Positions 35,011 through 44,104 of a stretch of 64,000 nucleotides of DNA are shown here, piece by piece. Position numbers and translations under genes: made by a program. The stretch comes from Micromonospora sp. MA102. GTDB taxonomy: Bacteria > Actinomycetota > Actinomycetes > Mycobacteriales > Micromonosporaceae. The notes beneath the pieces are model-generated. The model worked only from the letters and a program-made list of their open reading frames with translations, ran no database searches and was not told the DNA's origin. The first letter of the stretch is position 1. Every line of letters begins with the position of its first letter. The DNA lies in contig NZ_JAMWEG010000017.1 of NCBI RefSeq assembly GCF_025460765.1, positions 62,001 to 126,000 on the forward strand, in the 5' to 3' direction.

Positions 35011-36278
35011 TGCCCGCCGACCGGACCCTCGACCAGCTCCGCGCCGCCGCCGAGCCCCGCCCCGACGGCGGCCCGGTCGTCCGCACCGCCGGCGGGCACG
35101 ACACCGTCGCCGGGGTGGCGGCCCGCTACGTCGCCGCGCCCCGGGACACCGGCCAGGCCGCCGCCCTGCTGCGCGCGGCGGCCGCGCTCGACCTGGCCGT
35201 CGCGTTCCGCGGCGGCGGCACCAAGCAGGACTGGGGGAGTCCACCCCGTCGACTCGACCTGATCCTCGACACCACCGCCCTGACCGGGGTGGTCGAGCAC
35301 GCCGCCGGCGACCTGATCACCGTGGTCCGGGCCGGCACCCGCCTCGACGAGCTGCCGGCCACCCTGGCCGGCGCCGGGCAGCAGCTCGCCCTCGACGCCC
35401 CGCTGCCCGGCGGCACCGTCGGCGGCGCCGTCGCCACCAACACCAGCGGCCCGCGCCGGATGCTCTACGGAACGGTCCGCGACCTGCTCATCGGGGTCAC
35501 CCTGGTGCGCGCGGACGGGGTGGTGGCGCACGCCGGCGGCAAGGTGGTCAAGAACGTCGCCGGCTACGACCTGGGCAAGCTGGTCACCGGCGCGTACGGC
35601 ACGCTGGGGCTGATCACCGAGTGCGCGTTCCGGCTGCACCCGCTGCCCGCCGCCGTCGCCTACGTCTCCCGCGCCGTGGACGACCTGGCCGAGGCCGGAC
35701 GCCTGGCCGGCACGGTACGGGCGGCCCAGCTCGTACCCACCGCGCTGGAGGTGGACGCGCCGGCCGGCGGGCCAGCGACGGTCACCGTGCTGCTGGAGGG
35801 CACCCCGGCCGGGGTGACCGCCCGGGCCGCCGCGGCCCGCCGGCTGCTCGGCGCCGACGCCACCGACGCCGACCAGCCGCCCGACGGCTGGGCACGCTCT
35901 CCGTGGCGGGACGGGGACGTCGGCCTGAAGCTGACCGCCGCGCTCTCCGGCGTACCCCGGCTGCTGGGCGAGGCCCGCGCGGCGGCCGACCGGCACGACC
36001 TGCCGCTGGCGCTGCGCGGTTCGGCCGGGGTCGGTGTCCTCTACGCCGGCCTGCCCGGCGCATCCGACCCGGAGCGGGTCGCCGGCCTGGTGGACGCGCT
36101 GCGGGCGGCGACCGCCGCCGCCGGCGGGCACACGGTGGTGCTCACCGCACCCGCGCCCGTGCGGGACCGGGTCGACCTGTGGGGACCGGTACACGGCCTG
36201 GAGCTGATGCGCCGGGTCAAGCAGCGCTTCGATCCGGACGCCCGGCTGGCGCCCGGCCGATTCGTGGGAGGGATCTGA
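35010..36278 (+). CDS. glcE: Glycolate oxidase subunit GlcE-like FAD-binding protein
   Basis: A 422-residue second FAD-binding subunit. Motifs are AFRGGGTKQDWG (about 68-79), GGTVGGAVATNTSGPRRM and KVVKNVAGYDLGKLVTGAYG, as in GlcE. It is encoded between GlcD and GlcF with one-base overlaps on both sides, consistent with a stoichiometric three-subunit complex at the membrane. Confidence 0.9.
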   Translation: MPADRTLDQLRAAAEPRPDGGPVVRTAGGHDTVAGVAARYVAAPRDTGQAAALLRAAAALDLAVAFRGGGTKQDWGSPPRRLDLILDTTALTGVVEHAAGDLITVVRAGTRLDELPATLAGAGQQLALDAPLPGGTVGGAVATNTSGPRRMLYGTVRDLLIGVTLVRADGVVAHAGGKVVKNVAGYDLGKLVTGAYGTLGLITECAFRLHPLPAAVAYVSRAVDDLAEAGRLAGTVRAAQLVPTALEVDAPAGGPATVTVLLEGTPAGVTARAAAARRLLGADATDADQPPDGWARSPWRDGDVGLKLTAALSGVPRLLGEARAAADRHDLPLALRGSAGVGVLYAGLPGASDPERVAGLVDALRAATAAAGGHTVVLTAPAPVRDRVDLWGPVHGLELMRRVKQRFDPDARLAPGRFVGGI

Positions 36279-37699
36279 TGAGCATCCCCCAGCAGCCCGG
36301 CCCGACCCCGGTCACCTCACCCGGCGGCAGCCAGCCGGCCAGCGGGCCCCGGGACGTGCTCGGCGCGGCCGCCCAGCCACCCGGCGTCGGCGCCTTCGAC
36401 GAGCACCACCCGCCGTCCGCCGAGCTGGTGGCGGACTGCGTGCACTGCGGCTTCTGCCTGCCCACCTGCCCGACCTACGTGCTGTGGGGCGAGGAGATGG
36501 ACTCGCCGCGCGGGCGGATCTACCTGATGAAGCAGGGGTTGGAGGGCGAGCCGCTCGCCGACTCCATGGTCACCCACTTCGACCGCTGCCTCGGCTGCAT
36601 GTCCTGCGTGACGGCCTGCCCGTCGGGCGTCCAGTACGACCGGCTCATCGAGGCCACCCGCCAGCAGGTCGAACGCCGGCACCGTCGCGGACCCCGGGAC
36701 CGGGCGCTGCGGGCGGCGATCTTCGCCCTCTTCCCGTACCGGAGGCGGCTGCGGCTGCTGCGCGGGCCACTGCGGGCGTACCAGGCCACCGGCCTGCCCC
36801 GGCTGGTCCGCCGGAGCGGGTTGCTGCGCCGGCTGGCACCCACCGTGGCGGCGGTGGAGTCGCTGGCCCCCCGGCTCGGCCGGGCCGCCCGCCCGCCGCA
36901 GCGGGTGGCCGCCGTGGGCACCCGGCGGGCCGTGGTCGGCATGCTCACCGGCTGCGTGCAGGGCGCCTTCTTCCCCGAGGTGAACGCCGCCACCGCCCGG
37001 GTGCTCGCCGCCGAGGGCTGCGAGGTGGTGATCCTGCCCGACCGGCAGGGCTGCTGCGGGGCCCTGAGCGTGCACAACGGACGGGAGGAGGAGGCGCGCC
37101 GCTTCGCCCGCCGGATGCTGGACACGTTCGCCGTCGCCGGCATCGACTACTTCGTGGTCAACGCGGCCGGCTGCGGCTCCACCCTCAAGGAGTACGGCGA
37201 CCTGCTGCGCGACGATCCCCGGTACGCGGCGCTCGCCGCCGACTTCGCCGGCAGGGTCCGCGACCTCTCCGAGGTGCTCGTCGAGCTCGGCCAGGTCGCC
37301 ACCCGGCACCCGCTACCGGTGACGGTCGCCTACCACGACGCCTGCCACCTGGCCCACGCCCAGGGGGTCCGCGCGCAGCCCCGCCGGCTGCTGCGCGACA
37401 TCCCCGGCCTGGAGCTGCGGGAGATCGCCGATCCGGAGATCTGCTGCGGCTCGGCGGGCATCTGGAACATCCTCCACCCCGGGCCGGCCGCCGAACTCGG
37501 CGACCGCAAGGCCCGCACCGTACTGGCCACCGGGGCGCGGCTGCTCGTCACCGCCAACCCCGGCTGCCTGATGCAGGTCGCCGCCTCGGTGACCCGCGCC
37601 GGCGGCGACATCGCGCTGGCACACACCGCCCAGGTCCTCGACGCCTCGATCCGCGGACGAGGCGTCGAGGAGTTGCTGCACCGGCGAACCCCGTCCTGA
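36278..37699 (+). CDS. glcF: Glycolate oxidase iron-sulfur subunit GlcF-like
   Basis: A 473-residue iron-sulfur protein. Two 4Fe-4S motifs are CVHCGFCLPTCP (about 55-66) and CLGCMSCVTACP (about 104-115). Two cysteine-rich CCG domains follow, with GCCGALSVHN and EICCGSAGIWN. It carries electrons from the GlcDE flavins to the quinone pool. An unusual proline/glycine-rich N-terminal stretch of about 40 residues precedes the first cluster. Last gene of the GlcDEF run, 55 bases before the permease gene. Confidence 0.9.
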   Translation: MSIPQQPGPTPVTSPGGSQPASGPRDVLGAAAQPPGVGAFDEHHPPSAELVADCVHCGFCLPTCPTYVLWGEEMDSPRGRIYLMKQGLEGEPLADSMVTHFDRCLGCMSCVTACPSGVQYDRLIEATRQQVERRHRRGPRDRALRAAIFALFPYRRRLRLLRGPLRAYQATGLPRLVRRSGLLRRLAPTVAAVESLAPRLGRAARPPQRVAAVGTRRAVVGMLTGCVQGAFFPEVNAATARVLAAEGCEVVILPDRQGCCGALSVHNGREEEARRFARRMLDTFAVAGIDYFVVNAAGCGSTLKEYGDLLRDDPRYAALAADFAGRVRDLSEVLVELGQVATRHPLPVTVAYHDACHLAHAQGVRAQPRRLLRDIPGLELREIADPEICCGSAGIWNILHPGPAAELGDRKARTVLATGARLLVTANPGCLMQVAASVTRAGGDIALAHTAQVLDASIRGRGVEELLHRRTPS

Positions 37700-37754
37700 C
37701 GGCGGGATCCACCGTCACCGCTGACCCCCGTCCCCCATAGCGTCGAGGTGACCC

Positions 37755-39638
37755 ATGTTCGACCAGTTCAAGGTCGTCACCGACCCCGTCGGTGACTCCG
37801 TCGCGCTCTCGGCCATCTTCGCGGTCCTACCCCTGCTCACCCTCTTCATCCTGCTCGGCGTCATGAAGGTCAAGGCCTGGCTGGCCGGTGTCATCTCCCT
37901 CGTGGTCGCCCTGATCGTGGCCGTCGCGGTCTACGCCATGCCGGTCGGGCAGGCCGTGCTCTCGGCCACCGAGGGCGCCGCCTTCGGCTTCTTCCCGATC
38001 CTCTGGATCGTCATCAACGCGATCTGGGTCTACAACCTCACCGTCGAGAGCGGACACTTCGACGTGCTGCGCCGCTCCTTCGAACGGGTCAGCCCGGACA
38101 TGCGGGTCCAGGCGATCATCATCGCGTTCTGCTTCGGTGCCCTGCTGGAGGCGCTGGCCGGCTTCGGCACGCCGGTGGCGATCACCGTGGTGATGCTGAT
38201 GGCGCTCGGGTTCCGCCCGATCCACGCCGCCTCGGTGTCGCTGCTGGCCAACACCGCACCGGTGGCCTTCGGCGCGCTCGCCACCCCGATCGTCACGCTG
38301 GCCAGCGTCAGCAGTGGCGCGAACCCCGACCCCCGGCTCACCGTCGACACCCTCGGCGCGATGGTCGGCCGGCAGACCCCGATCCTCGCGGTGGTCGTAC
38401 CGCTGATGCTGGTGGCCCTGGTCGACGGGCGGCGCGGCATCCGCCAGACCTGGCCGGCCGCGCTGGTCGCCGGGGTGAGCTTCGGCCTGGCGCAATTCGT
38501 CGCGGCGAACTACATCTCGGTGCCGCTGACCGACATCGTCGCCGCGCTGGTCTCGGCCGCCGCCGTGGTGCTGCTGGTCCGCGTCTGGCGCCCGGTCACC
38601 CCCGCCGACCTCGGCCGCGAGCCGGAGGCCGCCACCGTGCCGGCCGCCCGCGGCGCGGTCGACGCGGAGCTGGCCGGCCCCGGCACGGTCCGCGCCACAG
38701 CCGGCACCCGCGCCGATACGACCAGCACCGCCGCCCCCGGGCTGGGCGGTTCCGGTGGGGAGACCCCGCCGGGTGATCCGCGCATCGACGAGACCGCTCC
38801 CGCCGACCGGCACCGCGGTGCCGACGACCTGGAGCCGCGGCCCACCGACCAGGTGCGCGCCGCCACGGCGGGCGGCCGGCGGGTCGCGGACACCCCGGCC
38901 GAGGTCGCCCGGGCGTACGCGCCGTACCTGATCATCATCGCGATCTTCTCCATCGCCAACCTCGGCGCCGTGAAGACGGCCCTGGCGAAGGAGCCGTGGA
39001 CGGTGAAGTTCGACTGGCCGGGGCTGGACATCCTGGGCGGCAACGGCAAGCCGCTGTCCTCGATGACGTTCACCCTCAACTGGCTGCCCGCGGCGGGCAC
39101 CCTGATGATCCTCGCCGCCATCCTGACCGCGCTGGTGCTGCGGGTCCCGGCGGGCCGGGCGCTGCGCGCGTACGGCCGCACCTATTTCGAGCTTCGCTAC
39201 GCGATCGTCACGGTGATGGCGGTGCTCGCCCTGGCGTACGTGATGAACCAGTCCGGCCAGACCAACACCCTCGGCGCGTTCCTCGCGGCGGCCGGCGGGG
39301 CGTTCGTCTTCCTGTCGGCGATCCTCGGCTGGATCGGCGTCGCGGTGACCGGCTCGGACACCTCCGCCAACGCGCTGTTCGGCGCGTTGCAGGTGCAGAC
39401 GGCGGCCCGGGCCGGGCTGGACCCGCTGCTGCTGGCCGCGGCCAACTCGTCCGGCGGGGTGCTGGGCAAGATGATCAGCCCGCAGAACCTGGCGATCGCC
39501 GCCGCCGCGGTCGGCATGGCCGGCCGGGAGGGGGAGATCTTCCGGAAGGTGTTCGGCTGGAGTCTCGTGCTGCTGCTGTTCATGTGCGTGCTGGTGGCGC
39601 TCCAGGGCTCCCCGGTCCTGAGCTGGATGGTGCCGTGA
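37755..39638 (+). CDS. lctP: L-lactate/glycolate permease, LctP family
   Basis: A 627-residue polytopic transporter. Family motifs include FCFGALLEALAGFGTPVAIT (about 115-134), ANTAPVAFGALATPI and the C-terminal TGSDTSANALFG with NSSGGVLGKMISPQNLAIA. It imports lactate or glycolate by proton symport. Length exceeds the usual 550-560 residues because of a charged, proline-rich insertion of about 110 residues (275-385) between two membrane segments. GAGGTG precedes ATG 37755. Position between the glycolate oxidase and lactate-utilisation genes fits supply of substrate to both. Confidence 0.9.
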   Translation: MFDQFKVVTDPVGDSVALSAIFAVLPLLTLFILLGVMKVKAWLAGVISLVVALIVAVAVYAMPVGQAVLSATEGAAFGFFPILWIVINAIWVYNLTVESGHFDVLRRSFERVSPDMRVQAIIIAFCFGALLEALAGFGTPVAITVVMLMALGFRPIHAASVSLLANTAPVAFGALATPIVTLASVSSGANPDPRLTVDTLGAMVGRQTPILAVVVPLMLVALVDGRRGIRQTWPAALVAGVSFGLAQFVAANYISVPLTDIVAALVSAAAVVLLVRVWRPVTPADLGREPEAATVPAARGAVDAELAGPGTVRATAGTRADTTSTAAPGLGGSGGETPPGDPRIDETAPADRHRGADDLEPRPTDQVRAATAGGRRVADTPAEVARAYAPYLIIIAIFSIANLGAVKTALAKEPWTVKFDWPGLDILGGNGKPLSSMTFTLNWLPAAGTLMILAAILTALVLRVPAGRALRAYGRTYFELRYAIVTVMAVLALAYVMNQSGQTNTLGAFLAAAGGAFVFLSAILGWIGVAVTGSDTSANALFGALQVQTAARAGLDPLLLAAANSSGGVLGKMISPQNLAIAAAAVGMAGREGEIFRKVFGWSLVLLLFMCVLVALQGSPVLSWMVP

Positions 39639-39689
39639 TCGGGACCAGTGGCCCTGGACGGACCGCCCGAGGCCGCGGACCGTGGAGCT

Positions 39690-39917
39690 GTGAGCACCGC
39701 GACCAGAGTGGCCCGACCCGCCGCGACCTGCCCGATCCGGCCGGGGGAGCCCTGCACGCTCTGCCAGCTCGACGTCACCGGGCCGCAGGACTGCCCCCTG
39801 GTCTACCTGGTGATGGGGGACGACGAGCTGCGCGAGGGCGTCCACCGGACCCGGCTGGCCGTCGTCGGGCCGCAGCGGCCTCCTCGCCGGACCGATCCGG
39901 GTCACCGCACTCGGTGA
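39690..39917 (+). CDS. Small cysteine-containing protein (DUF6767-like)
   Basis: A frame of about 75 residues from GTG 39690 contains TCPIRPGEPCTLCQLDVTGP and QDCPLVYLVMGDDELREGV, a conserved small actinobacterial protein of unknown function with CxIxPGEPCTLC and GPQDC motifs. The conserved part ends near residue 55; the remainder is arginine/proline-rich and could reflect a frameshifted or replaced tail close to repeat B. An ATG at 39648 would extend it by 14 residues. The family name is recalled, not searched. Confidence 0.5.
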   Translation: MSTATRVARPAATCPIRPGEPCTLCQLDVTGPQDCPLVYLVMGDDELREGVHRTRLAVVGPQRPPRRTDPGHRTR

Positions 39918-39992
39918 CATCCTGGTGCGGGCCCGGGCGGCTGGAACCGTCGGCAGGAGACCTGCCGGCACGACGGCCCCGCCTGCGCGCGA

Positions 39993-40075
39993 CCCAGCAC
40001 CTCGTCCGATACACGCCGCGAGGTGACCAGGCGGCCTGGCGAGCCGCCGAGGATCGGATGGGTGGCTGAGAATGC
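39993..40075 (+). repeat. 83-bp direct repeat, copy B
   Basis: Matches copy A (27954-28036) at 80 of 83 positions. It ends GGCTGAGAATGC, so its last bases supply the ATG of the LutA gene. Differences from copy A are three substitutions, two of which change the plus-strand reading and one silent. The stretch 39918-39992 between the small protein and the repeat contains no gene I can support. Confidence 0.75.
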
Positions 40076-40845
40076 GGGTCGCCCTGTTCGTGACCTGCCT
40101 CGCCGACACCCTCTTCCCGGAGGCGGCCAAGGCGACGGTACGGCTGCTGGAGCGCCTGGGCCACGAGGTGGTCTTCCCCGAGGACCAGACGTGCTGCGGG
40201 CAGATGCACGTCAACACCGGCTACCCGGACGAGGCGCTGCGCCTGGTCCGCCGGCACGTCCGGGTGTTCGCCCCGTACGACGTGGTGGTGGCGCCGTCCG
40301 GCTCGTGCGTGGGGTCGGTGCGGCACCAGCACGCGATGGTGGCGCGCCGGGCCGGCGACGAGCGGCTGGCGAGCCGGGCGGAGGAGGTGGCCGCGCGGAC
40401 GTACGAGCTGTCGGAGCTGCTGGTCGACGTGCTCGGGGTGACCGACGTCGGGGCGTACTACCCGCACCGGGTGACCTACCACCCGACCTGTCACTCGCTG
40501 CGGATGATCCGGGTCGGGGACCGGCCGCTGCGGCTGCTGCGCGCGGTCCGTGGTCTGGAGCTGGTGGACCTGCCGCAGGCGGAGCAGTGCTGCGGCTTCG
40601 GCGGCACGTTCGCGGTGAAGAACGCGGACACCTCGACGGCGATGCTGGCGGACAAGATGCGCAACGTGCTGGCCACGAGGGCTGACGTATGCACGGCGGG
40701 GGACGCCTCGTGCCTGATGCACATCGGTGGCGGGCTGTCCCGGCTGCGTGCCGGGGTGCGGACGGTGCACCTGGCGGAGATCCTGGCCAGCACCGAGGCG
40801 GATGCCCGAGGCGCCGGTCGGGACGTCGCGGGGGTGGCCCGGTGA
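40072..40845 (+). CDS. lutA: Lactate utilisation protein LutA-like (CCG domain)
   Basis: A 257-residue cysteine-rich protein with two CCG domains, visible as DQTCCGQMHVNTGY and EQCCGFGGTFAVKN, and YHPTCHSLRMIR between them. LutA acts with LutB and LutC in the iron-sulfur L-lactate oxidase that yields pyruvate. The ATG belongs to the end of repeat B and has only a distant G-rich ribosome site. Its stop overlaps the lutB GTG by four bases. Confidence 0.9.
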   Translation: MRVALFVTCLADTLFPEAAKATVRLLERLGHEVVFPEDQTCCGQMHVNTGYPDEALRLVRRHVRVFAPYDVVVAPSGSCVGSVRHQHAMVARRAGDERLASRAEEVAARTYELSELLVDVLGVTDVGAYYPHRVTYHPTCHSLRMIRVGDRPLRLLRAVRGLELVDLPQAEQCCGFGGTFAVKNADTSTAMLADKMRNVLATRADVCTAGDASCLMHIGGGLSRLRAGVRTVHLAEILASTEADARGAGRDVAGVAR

Positions 40846-42308
40846 CGGCCTCGCGCGGGCCGGCCGACGACACCGGACGCGGGACCACGTTCCTCGGCAT
40901 GCCGGCGACCGCGCCGCCCGGGGTGGGCCACCTGCGCGGCGACGAGCCCTTCCCGGCGGCGGCCCGGCGGGCGTTGGGTGACGCCCAGCTCCGCCGGAAC
41001 CTGCGGCACGCCACCACGACGATCCGCGGCAAGTCGGGGGCCGTGATCGGTGAGGTGCCGGACTGGCCGGAGCTGCGCGCCGCCGGCCGGGCGATCAAGA
41101 CCGACACCATGGCCCGCCTCCCCGAGTTGCTGGAGCAGCTGGAGGCGGCGGTCACCGCGGCCGGCGGCAAGGTCCACTGGGCAGCCGACGCCGTCGAGGC
41201 GAACCGGATCGTCACCGACCTGGTCCGGGCGGCCGGCGCGGACCGGGTCATGAAGGTCAAGTCGATGGCCACGCAGGAGATCGGTCTCAACGAGGCTCTG
41301 GAGGCGGCCGGGATCGAACCGGTCGAGACCGACCTGGCCGAGCTCATCGTGCAGCTCGGCGACGACCGGCCGAGCCACATCCTGGTGCCGGCGATCCACC
41401 GCAACCGGGCCGAGATCCGGGAGATCTTCCTGCGGGCGATGCCGGGGGTCGACCCGGCGCTCACGGACGAGCCGGCGGTCCTGGCCGCCGCCGCGCGCCG
41501 GCACCTGCGTCAGACCTTCCTCAGCACGAAGGTGGCTGTGTCCGGCGCGAACTTCGCCGTCGCCGAGACCGGCACCCTCGCGGTCGTCGAGTCCGAGGGC
41601 AACGGGCGGATGTGCCTGACCCTGCCGGAGACCCTGATCACCGTGATGGGCATCGAGAAGGTCATCCCCACCTGGCGGGACCTGGAGGTCTTCCTCCAGC
41701 TGCTGCCCCGGGCGTCGACGGGGGAGCGGATGAACCCCTACACCTCGATGTGGACCGGCGTCACGCCGGGCGACGGCCCGCAGGCGTTCCACCTGGTGCT
41801 GCTGGACAACGGGCGCAGCGCGGTGCTCGCCGACGAGGTGGGCCGGCAGGCTCTGCACTGCATCCGCTGCTCGGCCTGCCTCAACGTCTGCCCGGTGTAC
41901 GAACGCACCGGCGGGCACGCGTACGGGTCGGTCTATCCGGGGCCGATCGGGGCGGTGCTCTCCCCGCAGCTCACCGGGGTGGCCGACAACGCCTCGCTGC
42001 CGTACGCCTCGTCGCTCTGCGGCGCCTGCTACGACGCCTGCCCCGTCATGATCGACATTCCGTCGATCCTGGTGCACCTGCGGGCCGAGGCCCCCCACCC
42101 GAGGGCCGAGGCCGCGACCATGGCCGCCGCCGCGTACACCATGGACCACCCGGCGCTGTACGCGGCCGCGCAGCGCGCCGCGCGGCTGAGCCGGCTCGCC
42201 GGCCCGCGCGGGCGTGGCCTGCCGCCGCCGCTGTCCGGCTGGACCGCCAGCCGCGACCTGCCCGAGCCGCCGCCGCAGACCTTCCGCCAGTGGTGGGCGG
42301 AGCGGTGA
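40842..42308 (+). CDS. lutB: Lactate utilisation iron-sulfur protein LutB-like
   Basis: A 488-residue protein with an N-terminal LUD domain and a C-terminal ferredoxin-like part holding CIRCSACLNVCPVYERTGG (about 340) and CGACYDACPVMIDIP (about 393). The LUD region shows KVKSMATQEIGLNEAL and AVAETGTLAVVESEGNGRM. GTG 40842 overlaps the lutA stop and is the natural start; in-frame codons further upstream lie within lutA. Central electron-transfer subunit of the L-lactate oxidising complex. Confidence 0.9.
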   Translation: MTASRGPADDTGRGTTFLGMPATAPPGVGHLRGDEPFPAAARRALGDAQLRRNLRHATTTIRGKSGAVIGEVPDWPELRAAGRAIKTDTMARLPELLEQLEAAVTAAGGKVHWAADAVEANRIVTDLVRAAGADRVMKVKSMATQEIGLNEALEAAGIEPVETDLAELIVQLGDDRPSHILVPAIHRNRAEIREIFLRAMPGVDPALTDEPAVLAAAARRHLRQTFLSTKVAVSGANFAVAETGTLAVVESEGNGRMCLTLPETLITVMGIEKVIPTWRDLEVFLQLLPRASTGERMNPYTSMWTGVTPGDGPQAFHLVLLDNGRSAVLADEVGRQALHCIRCSACLNVCPVYERTGGHAYGSVYPGPIGAVLSPQLTGVADNASLPYASSLCGACYDACPVMIDIPSILVHLRAEAPHPRAEAATMAAAAYTMDHPALYAAAQRAARLSRLAGPRGRGLPPPLSGWTASRDLPEPPPQTFRQWWAER

Positions 42309-42907
42309 CCGCGCGGGACCTCGTCCTCGCCCGGCTGCGTGCCGCCCTCGGCGAGCCCCGGCCGGTGCCGGCGCAGGTGCCCCGGGAGTACCGGCCCGCC
42401 GGCGCCGTCGCCACCGACCTCGACCTGTTCGTGGACCGCCTCGCCGACTACCGGGCCACCGTGCACCGGTGCGCCGACGCCGAGGTGGCCCGGATCGTCG
42501 ACGAGCTGCTCGGCGGCCGGCAGGTCGTGGTGCCACCCGGCCTGCCCCCGCGCTGGCTGCCCGCCAGCGTCCGCGCGGTGCCGGACGAGGACCTCCCACC
42601 GGGGCGCGTCGCCGCCGCCGACGGGGTGGTCACCGCGGCGGCCGTGGCCGTGGCCGAGACCGGCACCATCGTCCTCGACGGTGCCCCGGACCAGGGTCGC
42701 CGGATCATCACGCTGCTGCCCGACGTGCACGTGTGCGTGGTGCGCGGTGACCAGGTCGTCGCCACCGTGCCGGACGCCCTCGCCCGGATCACTCCGCACC
42801 GGCCGCTGACCTGGATCAGCGGGCCGTCCGCCACGAGCGACATCGAACTCAACCGGGTCGAGGGCGTCCACGGGCCCCGCAACCTGCATGTGATCATCAC
42901 GGTGTGA
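42305..42907 (+). CDS. lutC: Lactate utilisation protein LutC-like (LUD domain)
   Basis: A 200-residue LUD-domain protein, third member of the LutABC set. It contains AVAVAETGTIVLDGAPDQGR and LLPDVHVCVV, and ends SDIELNRVEGVHGPRNLHVI, the standard C-terminal LUD motif. GTG 42305 overlaps the lutB stop (GTGA), and its own stop overlaps the GTG of the next small gene by four bases. Confidence 0.9.
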   Translation: MTARDLVLARLRAALGEPRPVPAQVPREYRPAGAVATDLDLFVDRLADYRATVHRCADAEVARIVDELLGGRQVVVPPGLPPRWLPASVRAVPDEDLPPGRVAAADGVVTAAAVAVAETGTIVLDGAPDQGRRIITLLPDVHVCVVRGDQVVATVPDALARITPHRPLTWISGPSATSDIELNRVEGVHGPRNLHVIITV

Positions 42908-43302
42908 ACCGGGCCGGCGTGCGTGACGATCGGGCCGTCGGTGAGCAGCCGGCCGGCGGATTGGACGCCGCGACCGTCCACACGAGGGCGGTTACGACGA
43001 CAATCGAGGCCGCCTACCGATCGCTGGGGCGGTGGATCGCCGAGCAGGACCGCGTGCTGGCGGGCCCGGCCGAGGACTTCCTCGCCGAATGCGCCACGAT
43101 CGTCGACGACGACAACCTCCGCCTCGGTCACCAGCTGTACGCCGAGATCGCGCCCCGGTGGACCGCCGTCTCGGACCACATCACGGCCGCCGGCGAGAGC
43201 AGCGACCCGGACGAGCTGGCCCGCGCCTCGGCGATCCTCACCGACCTCGCGGACCGGGAACGTCACGCCATGCGGGTCCTGACCGGCGTTCGCACCGGGT
43301 AG
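42904..43302 (+). CDS. Small hypothetical protein downstream of lutC
   Basis: A frame of up to 132 residues beginning at GTG 42904, which overlaps the lutC stop, with GTG 42916 as an alternative. From about residue 30 it looks like a helical protein: AYRSLGRWIAEQDRVLAG, FLAECATIVDDDNLRLGHQL and LTDLADRERHAMRVLTG. The first 30 residues are less protein-like. No family recognised. Overlap suggests cotranscription with lutABC; a hairpin follows the stop. Confidence 0.55.
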   Translation: MNRAGVRDDRAVGEQPAGGLDAATVHTRAVTTTIEAAYRSLGRWIAEQDRVLAGPAEDFLAECATIVDDDNLRLGHQLYAEIAPRWTAVSDHITAAGESSDPDELARASAILTDLADRERHAMRVLTGVRTG

Positions 43303-43346
43303 CCACCTCGGTGGTGTCGCCGTGGAAGCCGGGCGAGAGCGGGCAG

Positions 43347-43381
43347 CTCCGAGCTCCCGCTCGAGGAGCGGGAACTCGGAG
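43347..43381. terminator. Bidirectional stem-loop between convergent genes
   Basis: Sixteen-base arms CTCCGAGCTCCCGCTC (43347-43362) and GAGCGGGAACTCGGAG (43366-43381) pair with a single mismatch around a three-base loop. It lies between the end of the lut operon and the end of the convergent minus-strand gene. Confidence 0.7.
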
Positions 43382-43385
43382 GCGG

Positions 43386-43913
43386 TCAGTCGCCGGAGTA
43401 TCCGGAGAAGTGGATGTGGTCGGGCTGGCCGTCGCGGTAGCTGATCACATAGGTGCCGAACCATCGTTCCCGCAGGCCCCCACCGGCCTTCATCCACTCC
43501 TGGACCTGATCCGACGCGGGTGTCGTGCTGCCGAAGGCCTTGATCAGCTCTTCGCCGGTCAGCGGGGACACCGTGGCGAAGCCGGGACGGTCGGCCACGC
43601 CATTGATCATGTCGATGATCGAGTGTGTGCCGGAGTGCGGTTGCGCGGCAAACAGCGTGTCCGGGTCGACGGGCACCGGGCGGCGTCTGCGTTCCCGCCA
43701 GTCGTCAACGATCGCGTCGTTGAAGCCGTCGTCGTCCTTGCGAGGATCCAACCGGGCCCGGAACTCCTCCTCCGTCAGCTCCAGGTCGGGGTCGGGCACA
43801 AGGGACTCCCGATAGTATTCGCCGCGGTCGTACACCTCCTGGCGCAGTTGTTGGAGTGCGGCGCCCACGTCGGCCTGGTAGGCCACCAGGTAACGCCACT
43901 CCGAAGCACCCAT
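43386..43913 (-). CDS. Hypothetical protein
   Basis: A 175-residue soluble protein starting MGASEWRYLVAYQADVGAAL, with LELTEEEFRARLDPRKDDDG and a C-terminus FGTYVISYRDGQPDHIHFSG. A strong GGGAGGAAACAG lies before ATG 43913, and the 59 codons open upstream are not protein-like. I do not recognise a domain. It is similar in style to small conserved proteins found singly in actinomycetes, without predicted export or membrane segments. The ATG faces the divergent gene at 44105. Confidence 0.6.
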   Translation of the reverse strand: MGASEWRYLVAYQADVGAALQQLRQEVYDRGEYYRESLVPDPDLELTEEEFRARLDPRKDDDGFNDAIVDDWRERRRRPVPVDPDTLFAAQPHSGTHSIIDMINGVADRPGFATVSPLTGEELIKAFGSTTPASDQVQEWMKAGGGLRERWFGTYVISYRDGQPDHIHFSGYSGD

Positions 43914-44104
43914 TGCTGTTTCCTCCCTCGGCCGTTCCGCAGGACGGCATCGTGGCATGGGCGTACGACGCTTCCGGCGGTCCGCGCAGCGCCCGGACGG
44001 TTGATCCGCGATGCATCGACATCCACAATCGGTGATCCCGGGCGTTCTGAGCCCGCCTCTACCGCCTGGCTGGCGCGAGCCGTCCGGCATGGAAGGATGC
44101 CGGC

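Noticed and set aside
42029..43497. Long minus-strand frames across lutB, lutC and the following gene
   Set aside because: Shadows of the plus-strand genes, which show clear motifs and overlapping starts and stops.
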